Shown here piece by piece: positions 16,586 to 24,760 of a DNA stretch of 64,000 nt (the first letter of the stretch is position 1; every line of letters begins with the position of its first letter). The notes beneath the pieces are model-generated. The model searched no databases. It was not told the origin of the DNA and saw only the letters and a list, made by a program, of their open reading frames with translations. This stretch comes from Williamsia sp. 1135 (GTDB lineage Bacteria > Actinomycetota > Actinomycetes > Mycobacteriales > Mycobacteriaceae), in assembly GCF_002095395.1 (NCBI RefSeq), contig NZ_MJEI01000100.1, forward strand, positions 62,001 to 126,000. The letters are read 5' to 3'. The translations under genes and the position numbers were made by a program.

Positions 16586-17890
16586 ATGAACAGAACGACA
16601 CTGATCCGGCGACTGGTGACCGTCGCGTTGCCGGTGATCGTCGCGCTCGCGATACCGGCAGCTCCTGCGCTCGCGCAGCCGCCCAACCTCGGGCGGAATT
16701 TTCTGTGGGGCGTGGGTTCGGCGGGTTTTCAGTCCGAGGGCTCCTCGCCTGACAGCAACTGGTTGCGGTACTCGGACTCTGACCGGGTGCACGACCCCGT
16801 GGGTACGTCGGTCGACTTCCGGCATCGATACGTCGAGGACATCACCAACGCAAAGCTGATGGGCGTCAAGGTCTACCGGATCAGTGTGGAGTGGGCGCGC
16901 ATTCAGCCGAAGCCGGGTGTGTGGGATCAGCGTGAACTCGAGTACTACGACCGCGTGATGCACTACATCCTGCTGTCGGGGATGCGGCCGATGATCACGC
17001 TCGATCACTGGGTGTATCCGGGCTGGGCGGTCGACCGTGGTAGCTGGAACAACCCGAACATGGTGCGCGACTGGTTGACCAATGCGAAGAAGGTGGTGGA
17101 TCGCTACGCGCGTTTCGACCCCATCTGGATCACGGTCAACGAGCCGCTCGTCTACACCTTTCTCAAAGAACTGAGTTTCGGTGGCATTGCGCCGCACAAT
17201 GTTCCGCTGATGCTCGACCAGCTTGTTCAGGCACATCGCACCATCTACGACTACATCCACGCCCGCCAGCCCAAGGCCTGGGTAACGTCGAACTCTGCGT
17301 ATCTGCCCACGGTGCAGCCGGTGCTGGATTCGATGTTCCTCGATCGGATCAAGGACAAGCAGGATTTTGTCGGCATCGATTACTACTATTCGGTCGCGGC
17401 GACCGACCTGAACACCTACAACGCGGCGACCGAAAAGTACTGGAAGGCCTCGACCTCGGCGGACGGCCTGTATTACGCACTGCGCTACTACGACCGGAAG
17501 TTCCCTGGCAAACCGCTCTACATCGTGGAGAACGGGATGCCGACCGAGAACGGGGCGCCCCGGCCAGACGGATACCGGCGTGCCGATCAGCTCCGCGACG
17601 CCGCCTACTGGCTGGCTCGCGCCAAAGCCGACGGCATGAACGTCGTCGGTTACAACTACTGGTCGATCACCGACAACTACGAGTGGGGCAGCTACACAAC
17701 ACGTTTCGGGCTCTATCAAGTGGACGTGACCACGGACCGAGCCCTACTTCGCCGACCCACTGCAGCAGTCGCGGCCTACCGGGACGTCATCGCCAATGGA
17801 GGCGTTCGCTCAGATTATCGACCCACCAGGCCGGCGCAGTTCTGCTCTCTGGTCGATGCTCCAACGAGCTGCAGTCAGCCGGTACGGTGA
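16586..17890 (+). CDS. Secreted glycoside hydrolase family 1 protein
   Basis: 434 residues with a Sec signal peptide (RRLVTVALPVIVALAIPAAPALA) and a GH1 (beta/alpha)8 barrel. The barrel opens with NFLWGVGSAGFQSEG. It has the acid/base Glu in WITVNEPLVYTF (around residue 190) and the nucleophile Glu in YIVENGMPTE (around residue 315), plus the aglycone Trp-rich WSITDNYEWGS. It is likely a retaining beta-glycosidase acting outside the cell; the sugar specificity is not clear. The RBS GGGGGAGG at 16573-16580 fixes the start. The last 104 bp overlap the convergent transporter gene, which is unusually long for this window. Confidence 0.9.
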   Translation: MNRTTLIRRLVTVALPVIVALAIPAAPALAQPPNLGRNFLWGVGSAGFQSEGSSPDSNWLRYSDSDRVHDPVGTSVDFRHRYVEDITNAKLMGVKVYRISVEWARIQPKPGVWDQRELEYYDRVMHYILLSGMRPMITLDHWVYPGWAVDRGSWNNPNMVRDWLTNAKKVVDRYARFDPIWITVNEPLVYTFLKELSFGGIAPHNVPLMLDQLVQAHRTIYDYIHARQPKAWVTSNSAYLPTVQPVLDSMFLDRIKDKQDFVGIDYYYSVAATDLNTYNAATEKYWKASTSADGLYYALRYYDRKFPGKPLYIVENGMPTENGAPRPDGYRRADQLRDAAYWLARAKADGMNVVGYNYWSITDNYEWGSYTTRFGLYQVDVTTDRALLRRPTAAVAAYRDVIANGGVRSDYRPTRPAQFCSLVDAPTSCSQPVR

Positions 17891-18809
17891 ACGACTTGTC
17901 GTCGAGGCCGGTCTTGATCGCCAGGTTCTCGTCGGCGGATCGTTCGGCTTCGGCAGACCCGAACAGCGCCACGGCGACAGCGCCGAGGACCGCGAACGTG
18001 AAGCCCGCCAGAGCCAGCCACTCGAGGCCGGGCACGGTCGAGTCTCCGAGCCACATCACCCCGACGATTCCCGGGGCGGCGGTCTCACCGACGACCAGGG
18101 CCGCGGTCGAACCGTTGACGGCGCCCAGTTGTAGCGCGACGGTGTGCAGGTAGAAACCGGACGCGCCGGCGATCGCGATCACCCACGCGGCGGGATCGGC
18201 CAGCATCGTCGGCAATGAGAACGGATCGATACCGTCGAGGACCCGGACACCGATCGCGACCGCGCCGAAGAGCAATCCCGCGGCGGCGCCGGCGGTGACC
18301 GACCCAGCCGGTCCCATCCGCCGGACCCCGTAGATCGACAGCCCGACGAGCACAAGAGTCGCGAACAGCAGGGCCCAGTGCAGCGAGCGTGGGGTCGCGC
18401 CTGCGGTGTGTGGCTGCGAAGCGGCTCCCAGGATCAACAGCGCGGCCAGCACAGTACCGATGGCAACCCAGTCCCGGGTGTGCAGCCTGATGCCGAGCAA
18501 GCGGATACCCAGAACAGCGGTGATGACGAGGTTGCCGGCAACGATCGTCTGCGACAGGAACAGCGGCAGCATCCTGGCGGCACCCGCTCCTGCGATGAAC
18601 CCGAGGACGTCGAAGATCGCGCCGACGATGAACACACCGGTCATCGCGGTCGCGGCCGTGGACCGCAGTGAGGGCGCGCCCGTCGCCGTCGACATGCGGT
18701 GGTCGGCGGAGTTCTCGCGGGCCGCCTTGCGCGCACCGAGCGCCTGCATCACCGACGACAGGCCATAACCCAACGCCGCGATCAGGGCCAACGTGACTCC
18801 GACAACCAC
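17787..18809 (-). CDS. DMT/EamA-type multi-spanning membrane protein
   Basis: 340 residues with nine or ten hydrophobic segments in two similar halves, as in drug/metabolite transporters (GVTLALIAALGYGLSSVMQALGAR quoted in part: GVTLALIAALGYGLSS). Inner repeats such as GNLVITAVLGIRLLG and GETAAPGIVGVMWLGD match the EamA pattern. The substrate is unknown. The C-terminal ~50 residues are hydrophilic and lie over the end of the GH1 gene on the opposite strand; an earlier functional end cannot be excluded, but no stop codon precedes it. It is divergent from the SDR gene. Confidence 0.75.
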   Translation of the reverse strand: MVVGVTLALIAALGYGLSSVMQALGARKAARENSADHRMSTATGAPSLRSTAATAMTGVFIVGAIFDVLGFIAGAGAARMLPLFLSQTIVAGNLVITAVLGIRLLGIRLHTRDWVAIGTVLAALLILGAASQPHTAGATPRSLHWALLFATLVLVGLSIYGVRRMGPAGSVTAGAAAGLLFGAVAIGVRVLDGIDPFSLPTMLADPAAWVIAIAGASGFYLHTVALQLGAVNGSTAALVVGETAAPGIVGVMWLGDSTVPGLEWLALAGFTFAVLGAVAVALFGSAEAERSADENLAIKTGLDDKSFTVPADCSSLEHRPESRTAPAWWVDNLSERLHWR

Positions 18810-18946
18810 TTACAACACCCACTTTCCGCACAACTCGTTTCACAACAACAACCAAGTCTGCTCAGGTAATTCCCAGCTTCGCCACTGATTTTTCTCAGGC
18901 AGGGTGGCATTTTTCACACACCGTCGGTCGCCACTAGGGTTGGGTG

Positions 18947-19753
18947 ATGAGCAAAACCGTCTTGATCACCGGTGCATCCAGCGGAATCGGCGCCGAGGTC
19001 GCCCGTCAATTGGTGGCCAAGGGCCTGACCGTTCTCGGTACGAGTCGCAAGCCCGACGCGATTGCGAAGCCGATCGCCGGTGTCATCTACCTCGAACTCG
19101 ACCAGAACGACCCCGCCAGCATCGCGCGGTGCGCAGAGCAGGCGGGCGCGATCGACATCCTCATCAACAACGCTGGTGAGAGTCAGATGGGACCGCTCGA
19201 GGACACCCCGATGGAGGTCATCGAGAAGTTGTTCGCCACCAACGTGTTCGGGCCGATCGCGCTGACAAAGGCGGTGCTACCGGGGATGCGGGAGCGCGGG
19301 AGCGGGACCATCGTCATGGTCGGGTCCATGTTGTCGAGCTTCCCGCTGGCCTTCCGGTCGACCTATTCGGCGACGAAGTCGGCCATGAAATCCTTTGCCG
19401 ACGCGAGCCGCCGTGAACTGGCCCCGTTCGGGATCGCCATCTGCACCGTCGAGCCGGGCACGATCGCGACCGGCATCGGCGACAGGCGTGGTTACTACAT
19501 CGCCGATGATTCGCCCTATCGCGCCGACTACGACACCGTTGCCGCGGCCACCACGCGCAACGAGAAGGCCGGACTGGCGGTGGCGCCCATGGCTGCGGTG
19601 ATCGTCGAAGCCGCGCTGTCGAAGGATCCGAAACCGCTGTACGCGAAGGGAAACAAGGCCCCGGTGGTGTTCGCCTTGCGCCGGTTGCTGCCGCGTCGAA
19701 CCATCCTCGACATCATCGGCCGGTTCCACGGTCTGCCGAAAGCGCGTCCCTGA
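18947..19753 (+). CDS. Short-chain dehydrogenase/reductase
   Basis: 268 residues, a classical SDR: TGASSGIG for the nucleotide, NNAGESQMG, the Ser at VGSMLSS and the catalytic pair in YSATK. NAD(P)-dependent oxidoreductase of unknown substrate; the C-terminal RRLLPRRTILDII extension is Arg-rich, as in mycobacterial SDRs acting on lipids. A GTG immediately before the ATG is an alternative start. The stop is 4 bp from the cobF start, so the two are probably one transcript, although a functional link is not evident. Confidence 0.9.
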   Translation: MSKTVLITGASSGIGAEVARQLVAKGLTVLGTSRKPDAIAKPIAGVIYLELDQNDPASIARCAEQAGAIDILINNAGESQMGPLEDTPMEVIEKLFATNVFGPIALTKAVLPGMRERGSGTIVMVGSMLSSFPLAFRSTYSATKSAMKSFADASRRELAPFGIAICTVEPGTIATGIGDRRGYYIADDSPYRADYDTVAAATTRNEKAGLAVAPMAAVIVEAALSKDPKPLYAKGNKAPVVFALRRLLPRRTILDIIGRFHGLPKARP

Positions 19754-19757
19754 GGCG

Positions 19758-20522
19758 ATGCGGAAACTACTCGTCATCGGGATCGGTCCGGGCGATCCGC
19801 GGCAGGTGACCATCGAGGCCATCGACGCGATGAACTCGGTGGACGTGTTCTTCGTCCTCGACAAGGCACCAGAACGTGGCCTCGCCGTAAAGCACTCGCT
19901 GGTCGGACTGCGACAGGAGATCTGCGAGCGATACATCGATGGGAACTACCGGTTCGTCGAGGTGCCCGATCCGCCTCGTGACCGCAACCCCGACGACTAC
20001 CGCGCCGAGGTGCGACGCTGGCACGACGCTCGCGCCGATCTGATCGAGGCGGCGTTGGCGACCGAACTGGCGGACGACGGGGTCGCAGGGATCCTGGTCT
20101 GGGGCGACCCGGCGCTCTACGACAGCACCCTGCGCATCGTCGACACCATCATCGATCGTGGTCGAATCGAGTTGGAACACAACGTGATCCCGGGCATCAC
20201 GAGTGTCGCCTCGCTGACCGCCGCTCACAAGATCCTGCTCAACCGCATCGGGGAGCCCATCCACATCACCACCGGTCGACGGCTCGACGAGACACCCGAG
20301 GGGGCGGCGGCGAACCAGGTCGTGATGCTCGACGCCGACTGCACGTTCCTGCAGACCGCTGCGCCGACGGATCAGATCTGGTGGGGTGCCTATCTCGGGA
20401 CGCCCGACCAGATCCTCATCGCAGGAACGGTCGGTGAGGTCGGTGAGACGATCCGCGAGACCCGTGCCGCCGCACGCGAGCGGCATGGCTGGATCATGGA
20501 CATCTACCTGCTCCGCCGCTGA
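19758..20522 (+). CDS. cobF: Precorrin-6A synthase (deacetylating) CobF
   Basis: 254 residues. A tetrapyrrole methylase of the aerobic cobalamin pathway that methylates C-1 of precorrin-5 with loss of acetate. Marks are the N-terminal GIGPGDP loop, the SAM-binding WGDPALYDST, IPGITSVASL, and GRRLDETPEG of CobF proper. The family is normally about 250 residues. No other cobalamin gene lies in the window, so it is a scattered pathway member. The ORF ends 10 bp before an inverted repeat. Confidence 0.9.
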   Translation: MRKLLVIGIGPGDPRQVTIEAIDAMNSVDVFFVLDKAPERGLAVKHSLVGLRQEICERYIDGNYRFVEVPDPPRDRNPDDYRAEVRRWHDARADLIEAALATELADDGVAGILVWGDPALYDSTLRIVDTIIDRGRIELEHNVIPGITSVASLTAAHKILLNRIGEPIHITTGRRLDETPEGAAANQVVMLDADCTFLQTAAPTDQIWWGAYLGTPDQILIAGTVGEVGETIRETRAAARERHGWIMDIYLLRR

Positions 20523-20532
20523 CCCGGCCCCT

Positions 20533-20595
20533 CGATAATGGGTTGTTTTGGCGGAGCCGAACAGGGCTTTTGTTCGCCAGAACGACCCATTATCG
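20533..20595. terminator. Long inverted repeat between cobF and cysQ
   Basis: Arms CGATAATGGG... (20533-20553) and ...CCCATTATCG (20575-20595) pair at 19 of 21 positions, both mismatches being T-G. A second small stem GAACA/TGTTC lies in the loop. It separates two convergent genes and probably ends transcription in both directions. Confidence 0.6.
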
Positions 20596-20607
20596 GAGGG
20601 CGGGGAG

Positions 20608-21354
20608 CTAGAGGATCTCTTCCAGGGCGCCGAGGATCGGGTCGCGGAGTTCTTGGCGGCAGATCACGAAGTCGGGCATGAACGGGTTGGGACGGTTGTA
20701 TTCGAGCTCCGACCCGTCGATGCGACTGCAATGCAGCCCGGCAGCCTGCGCGACTCCGACCGGTGCGCAGTTGTCCCATTCGTACTGCCCGCCTGCGTGG
20801 ACATACGCATCGGCGTCTCCGCGAACGACGGCCATGGCCTTCGCTCCGGCCGACCCGATCGGCATCACCTTCAGGCCCAGGCGGTGCGAGACATGACCGG
20901 CCTCGAACGACGTCCAGCCGCGGCTCGCGACCATCCGCCCGCTGAGTTCGCCGTCCACCTTGGGCACGGAATCGGTACTGAACACCTGGTTGATGGCCGG
21001 CAAGGAGACCGCACAGTCGGTCGGCTGCCCACCTTCGGTGAGCGCGATGTGCACGGCCCAGTCGTTTCGGCCCGCGGAGAACTCGCGGGTGCCGTCGAGG
21101 GGGTCGATGATCCACACGCGGTCGGCGGAGAGCCTGCGGCCGGTGTCCTTGGCCTCTTCCGACAGCACGGCATCGCCGGGTCGATGCTCGGCGAGGACCG
21201 CCGCGATCCACGTCTGCGCCATCGCATCACCGACGTCGCCGAGCAGATATCCGCGCAGCAACTGCTGATACCGGATGTCGACGAGGATCTTCCCCGCGCC
21301 TTCGGCCAGCATTCTGGCCAACTCGGCGTCGGTCGCCGAACCACTGGAGCGCAT
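20608..21354 (-). CDS. cysQ: 3'(2'),5'-bisphosphate nucleotidase / inositol monophosphatase family (CysQ)
   Basis: 248 residues from the ATG at 21354. The longer open frame would cross into the divergent glycosylase gene and is rejected. Mg2+-dependent phosphatase motifs are clear: an EE pair in LSEEAKDTG, DPLDGTREF, and the C-terminal WDNCAPVGVAQAAG. The M. tuberculosis equivalent (Rv2131c) removes PAP in sulfate assimilation and also hydrolyses inositol and fructose phosphates. The intergenic gap to the glycosylase is 25 bp, so the two promoters must overlap. Confidence 0.88.
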   Translation of the reverse strand: MRSSGSATDAELARMLAEGAGKILVDIRYQQLLRGYLLGDVGDAMAQTWIAAVLAEHRPGDAVLSEEAKDTGRRLSADRVWIIDPLDGTREFSAGRNDWAVHIALTEGGQPTDCAVSLPAINQVFSTDSVPKVDGELSGRMVASRGWTSFEAGHVSHRLGLKVMPIGSAGAKAMAVVRGDADAYVHAGGQYEWDNCAPVGVAQAAGLHCSRIDGSELEYNRPNPFMPDFVICRQELRDPILGALEEIL

Positions 21355-21379
21355 CCGTTTACTAGAGCACACTGGACCC

Positions 21380-22255
21380 ATGCCTGAGTTACCTGAGGTG
21401 CAGGCCATCGCCGACTACGTCGACGGCCGTGCCGCCGGACTACCCATCAGACGCGTCGATGTCGCATCCCTCGCGGTCCTCAAAACCGCCGATCCGCCTT
21501 ACACCGCGCTGGCGGGAAGGGTGATCGACAGCGTTGGCCGGGTCGGGAAATACCTGGTCATCACGGCATCCGGGGCCGACGAGGGCCCGATCCACCTGAT
21601 CATCCACCTGTCCCGCGCGGGCTGGCTGCGGTGGTCGGACAATTTGTCGCCGACCCCGCCCCGGCCAGGCGGTAAAGGCCCGATCGCACTTCGTGTGCAT
21701 TGCGGTCTGCCCGGGGAAGGATTCGACGTCACCGAGGCCGGCACCCAGAAGCGCTTGGCCGTATGGATCGTCCGCGACCCTGCCGAGGTCGAGCGGATCG
21801 CGACGCTGGGTCCCGACGTCCTCGCGTTGACCCGCGACGAGTTCGCCGCTCTGCTGGCGACCACCGGGGCGCGGATCAAGACCGTGCTCACCGATCAGCG
21901 GATCATCGCCGGGATCGGGAACGCGTACAGCGACGAGATCCTGCACACGGCGAAGCTGTCGCCGTTCGCCACCTCCAAGAACTTGTCCGACGATCAGATC
22001 GACCTGCTCTACGCGACGATCCACTCGGTCCTCACCGGTGCGATCGGCCGACTGGAAGGCCAAAAGGTCGCCCGGCTCAAAGGCGAGAAGCGATCTGGTC
22101 TGCGGGTGCACGCCCGGACAGGGATGCCGTGCCCGGTGTGCGGCGACACCGTGCGGGAGGTCTCGTTCACCGACCGCTCCTTCCAGTACTGCCCGACGTG
22201 CCAGACCGGCGGCAAGATACTGGCGGACCGGCGGATGTCGCGACTGCTGAAGTGA
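21380..22255 (+). CDS. Fpg/Nei family DNA glycosylase
   Basis: 291 residues. It begins MPELPEV, giving the catalytic Pro at position 2 and the Glu at position 3. It has the central H2TH helix region (DQRIIAGIGNAYSDEILHTA) and the C-terminal zinc finger CPVCG...CPTC. It excises oxidised bases by base excision with AP lyase activity. The equivalent in M. tuberculosis is near Rv0944, which fits the synteny seen here. The stop overlaps the start of the PI-PLC-like gene (GTGA). Whether it is Fpg-, Nei- or Nei2-like cannot be fixed by eye. Confidence 0.9.
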   Translation: MPELPEVQAIADYVDGRAAGLPIRRVDVASLAVLKTADPPYTALAGRVIDSVGRVGKYLVITASGADEGPIHLIIHLSRAGWLRWSDNLSPTPPRPGGKGPIALRVHCGLPGEGFDVTEAGTQKRLAVWIVRDPAEVERIATLGPDVLALTRDEFAALLATTGARIKTVLTDQRIIAGIGNAYSDEILHTAKLSPFATSKNLSDDQIDLLYATIHSVLTGAIGRLEGQKVARLKGEKRSGLRVHARTGMPCPVCGDTVREVSFTDRSFQYCPTCQTGGKILADRRMSRLLK

Positions 22256-23337
22256 CCACCACTGATCTGGACGAACTGCCCACGGGCCTGCGGCTCAATC
22301 AGATCCAGTTCATGGCGACGCACAACTCGTGCCATCAGCTGATGCCGCCTGACGAACGCTTCCCACTGCTGATGGGGTCGAATCTCGACTCGTATCGCTA
22401 CGAGCATCCGCCGCTGGAGGTTCAGCTGGAACGGCAACACGTGCGCGGCGTCGAATTGGACCTCTACCCCGACCCGGGCGGTGGGCGGTACCGGTATCCG
22501 TCTGCGCGGCGCCGGCGCCGGCGCGGGCCTCGACCGGAAAGGCTCTGGGAAGATCCCGGTTTCAAGGTCATGCACGGTCCCGATGCCGACTACGGCACCA
22601 GCTGTCCGACACTGGGTGGTGCTCTGCAGACCATTCGGGGCTGGTCGAGAGCGAATCCGTCGCATGTGCCGATCATCATCCAGCTCGAACTGAAGGCCTC
22701 GTGGCCGTGGGCGCTGCTGACCGGGGGTGCCCGCGTGCCGCTGTGGACACCGGAGGTCCTCGACGACCTGGACGCGCAGATCCGGGAGGTGTTCGACGAT
22801 TCCGCACTGCTCACCCCGGACCGGATCCGCGGGACCGCGTCGACACTGGAGAAAGCGATCCTGACCACGGGGTGGCCGCTGGTCGACGAGGTGCGCGGAA
22901 CCGTCCTGTGCTTCCTGGACTACGGCGACCACGAGTACATCCGCGACCACTACCGGCGTGGTCGGACCAGCTTGCAGGGCCGGGCCGCTTTCACGGCACC
23001 CGCTCCGGGCCATAGTGATTCGGCGTTCGTGATGCGGAACGACCCGCGGGGGGCCAACGCGGAAGACATCGCCGATCTGGTGCGGCTCGGCTATTTCGTC
23101 CGCACCCGCTCCGACGTACCGGTGTCGACGGCGAAGGCCGACGAACACACCCGGCCGGCGATCGCGATGGCGTCGGGTGCCCACATGATCAGCACGGACT
23201 TCCCGCAGCCGGGGCTCGCGTTCCGCTGGGGCGACGGCAATTTCGTCGCGCGGCTACCCGGGGGAGTTGCGGTGCGCCCCAACCCGGTGACGGCCTGGAG
23301 ACGCAGCGCAGCGGAGCTCGACCATGTCACCGGGTAA
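22252..23337 (+). CDS. Phosphoinositide-specific phospholipase C-like protein
   Basis: 361 residues from the GTG at 22252, translationally coupled to the glycosylase. It resembles the Ca2+-dependent PI-PLC-C1 family: the N-terminal FMATHNSCHQ with the first catalytic His, the metal/active-site strand GVELDLYPD, FKVMHGPDADYG with a second His, and a barrel later containing QLELKAS. It carries no signal peptide, which is unusual for a phosphodiesterase attacking membrane lipid. An Arg-rich insert (residues about 83-95) interrupts the first half. The activity is inferred from motifs only. Confidence 0.78.
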   Translation: MTTTDLDELPTGLRLNQIQFMATHNSCHQLMPPDERFPLLMGSNLDSYRYEHPPLEVQLERQHVRGVELDLYPDPGGGRYRYPSARRRRRRGPRPERLWEDPGFKVMHGPDADYGTSCPTLGGALQTIRGWSRANPSHVPIIIQLELKASWPWALLTGGARVPLWTPEVLDDLDAQIREVFDDSALLTPDRIRGTASTLEKAILTTGWPLVDEVRGTVLCFLDYGDHEYIRDHYRRGRTSLQGRAAFTAPAPGHSDSAFVMRNDPRGANAEDIADLVRLGYFVRTRSDVPVSTAKADEHTRPAIAMASGAHMISTDFPQPGLAFRWGDGNFVARLPGGVAVRPNPVTAWRRSAAELDHVTG

Positions 23338-23347
23338 GTTGCCTCCC

Positions 23348-24088
23348 ATGACACGGAACAAGATCCTCATCACCGGAGCCAGCTCAGGTCTGGGCGAGGG
23401 GATGGCCAAAGCCTATGCAGCGCAGGGGCGCGCACTGGCCCTGTGCGCCCGCCGCGCCGACCGGCTCGACGAGCTCAAGGCCGAGCTCGAACCTCAGGCG
23501 GCGCAGGTCGCGGTGGCGCGACTGGACGTCACCGACCTGCCGACGGTCCCGGTTGTCTTCGGCCGGCTCCGTGACGAGCTCGGCGGACTCGACCGGGTGA
23601 TCGTCAATGCCGGACTCGGCAAAGGGGCACCCGTCGGGACCGGCAAGGCGCACGCCAACATCGAGACGGTTCAGACGAATCTGGTTGGCGCGCTGGCTCA
23701 GGTAGAGGCTGCCCTCGAGATCTTCCGCGAGCAGAACTCGGGGCACCTGGTGCTGATCAGCTCGATGAGCGCGGTGCGCGGACTCCCCAAGGCGCAAGCC
23801 GCGTATTCCGCGTCGAAGGCGGGACTCTCCGCACTCGGGGAGGGGCTGCAGGCAGAATTCGCCGGTTCGCCCATCAAGATCAGCGTGATCCTGCCCGGCT
23901 ACATCTCCACCGATATCAACGCCGGCGTGAAGACCAAGCTGATGGCCGAGCGCGACACCGGGGTCAAGGCGCTCGTCGCCGCGATCGACGCCGAGCGGGC
24001 TCGGACCCCGGTGCCCCGGTGGCCGTGGACCGCCGTAGATCTGGCGCTGCGTCACCTGCCCGCCGCGATCACCCGCCGCATGGTCTGA
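23348..24088 (+). CDS. Short-chain dehydrogenase/reductase (Rv0945-like)
   Basis: 246 residues. Classical SDR marks are TGASSGLGEGMA, VNAG in place of NNAG, SSMSAVRG with the catalytic Ser, and YSASK. The last ~20 residues (DLALRHLPAAITRRMV) look like a membrane-associating helix found in mycobacterial SDRs. Substrate unknown. The ATG at 23324 would overlap the upstream stop; 23348 gives a standard N-terminus. It is followed after one base by the response regulator start, so all genes from the glycosylase onward may be one operon. Confidence 0.88.
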   Translation: MTRNKILITGASSGLGEGMAKAYAAQGRALALCARRADRLDELKAELEPQAAQVAVARLDVTDLPTVPVVFGRLRDELGGLDRVIVNAGLGKGAPVGTGKAHANIETVQTNLVGALAQVEAALEIFREQNSGHLVLISSMSAVRGLPKAQAAYSASKAGLSALGEGLQAEFAGSPIKISVILPGYISTDINAGVKTKLMAERDTGVKALVAAIDAERARTPVPRWPWTAVDLALRHLPAAITRRMV

Positions 24089-24089
24089 C

Positions 24090-24760
24090 ATGCGGGCTCT
24101 GGTGGTCGAGGACGACGTGAGAGTCGCTGAGACAGTCAAGCGGATGCTCGTCAGCGACGGCTGGAGCGTCGTCGTTGCCCGTGACGGTGCGGACGGTCTC
24201 TGGCAGGCAACCGAGAACGAGTTCGATGTCGTGCTCCTCGACATCATGTTGCCGACGATGAACGGATTCCAGGTCATCAAGGAACTGCGGGCAGCGCAGG
24301 TGTGGACGCCGGTGCTCATGTTGTCGGCCAAGGACGGCGAATACGACCAGGCCGAAGCACTCGACTACGGTGCCGACGACTACTTGATCAAGCCGTTCTC
24401 GGTGGTGGTGCTCAAGGCCCGCCTTCGTGCGTTGCTGCGCCGCGGCGGCAAGGAGCGGCCTGCGGTGCTGACCGCAGGCTTGCTGACCCTCAATCCCTCG
24501 GATCATGTGGTGTGCCGCGACGACGAACCGATCAACCTCACCCCGCGTGAATACTCGCTGCTGGAGTTCCTGATGCGCAACAAGGGCCGAGCGGTGACCA
24601 AAACCGAGATCTTGCAATCGATCTGGGATGAGAACTACGGCGGTGACGGGAACATCGTCGAGGTGTACATCCGCTACCTGCGCAAGCGGATCGACGTCCT
24701 TTCGGAGCCAACTCGATTCGCACGGTCCGCGGCTCGGGCTACTGTCTGGTCGACGAGTAG
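24090..24760 (+). CDS. OmpR-family response regulator with apparent 1-nt frameshift near its C-terminus
   Basis: An intact receiver domain (phosphoacceptor Asp51 in VLLDIMLPT, Lys in DYLIKPF) and a winged helix (NLTPREYSLLEF, EVYIRYLRKRIDV). After codon GTC at 24696 the frame turns to LSEPTRFARS and continues to a stop at 24848. In the next frame the expected family ending GANSIRTVRGSGYCLVDE is read intact to a TAG at 24758-24760. One missing base around 24699-24701 explains both. The feature end given is the reconstructed one. The wing of the DNA-binding domain would be lost if the shift is real. It lies tail to tail with the histidine kinase below. Confidence 0.85.
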
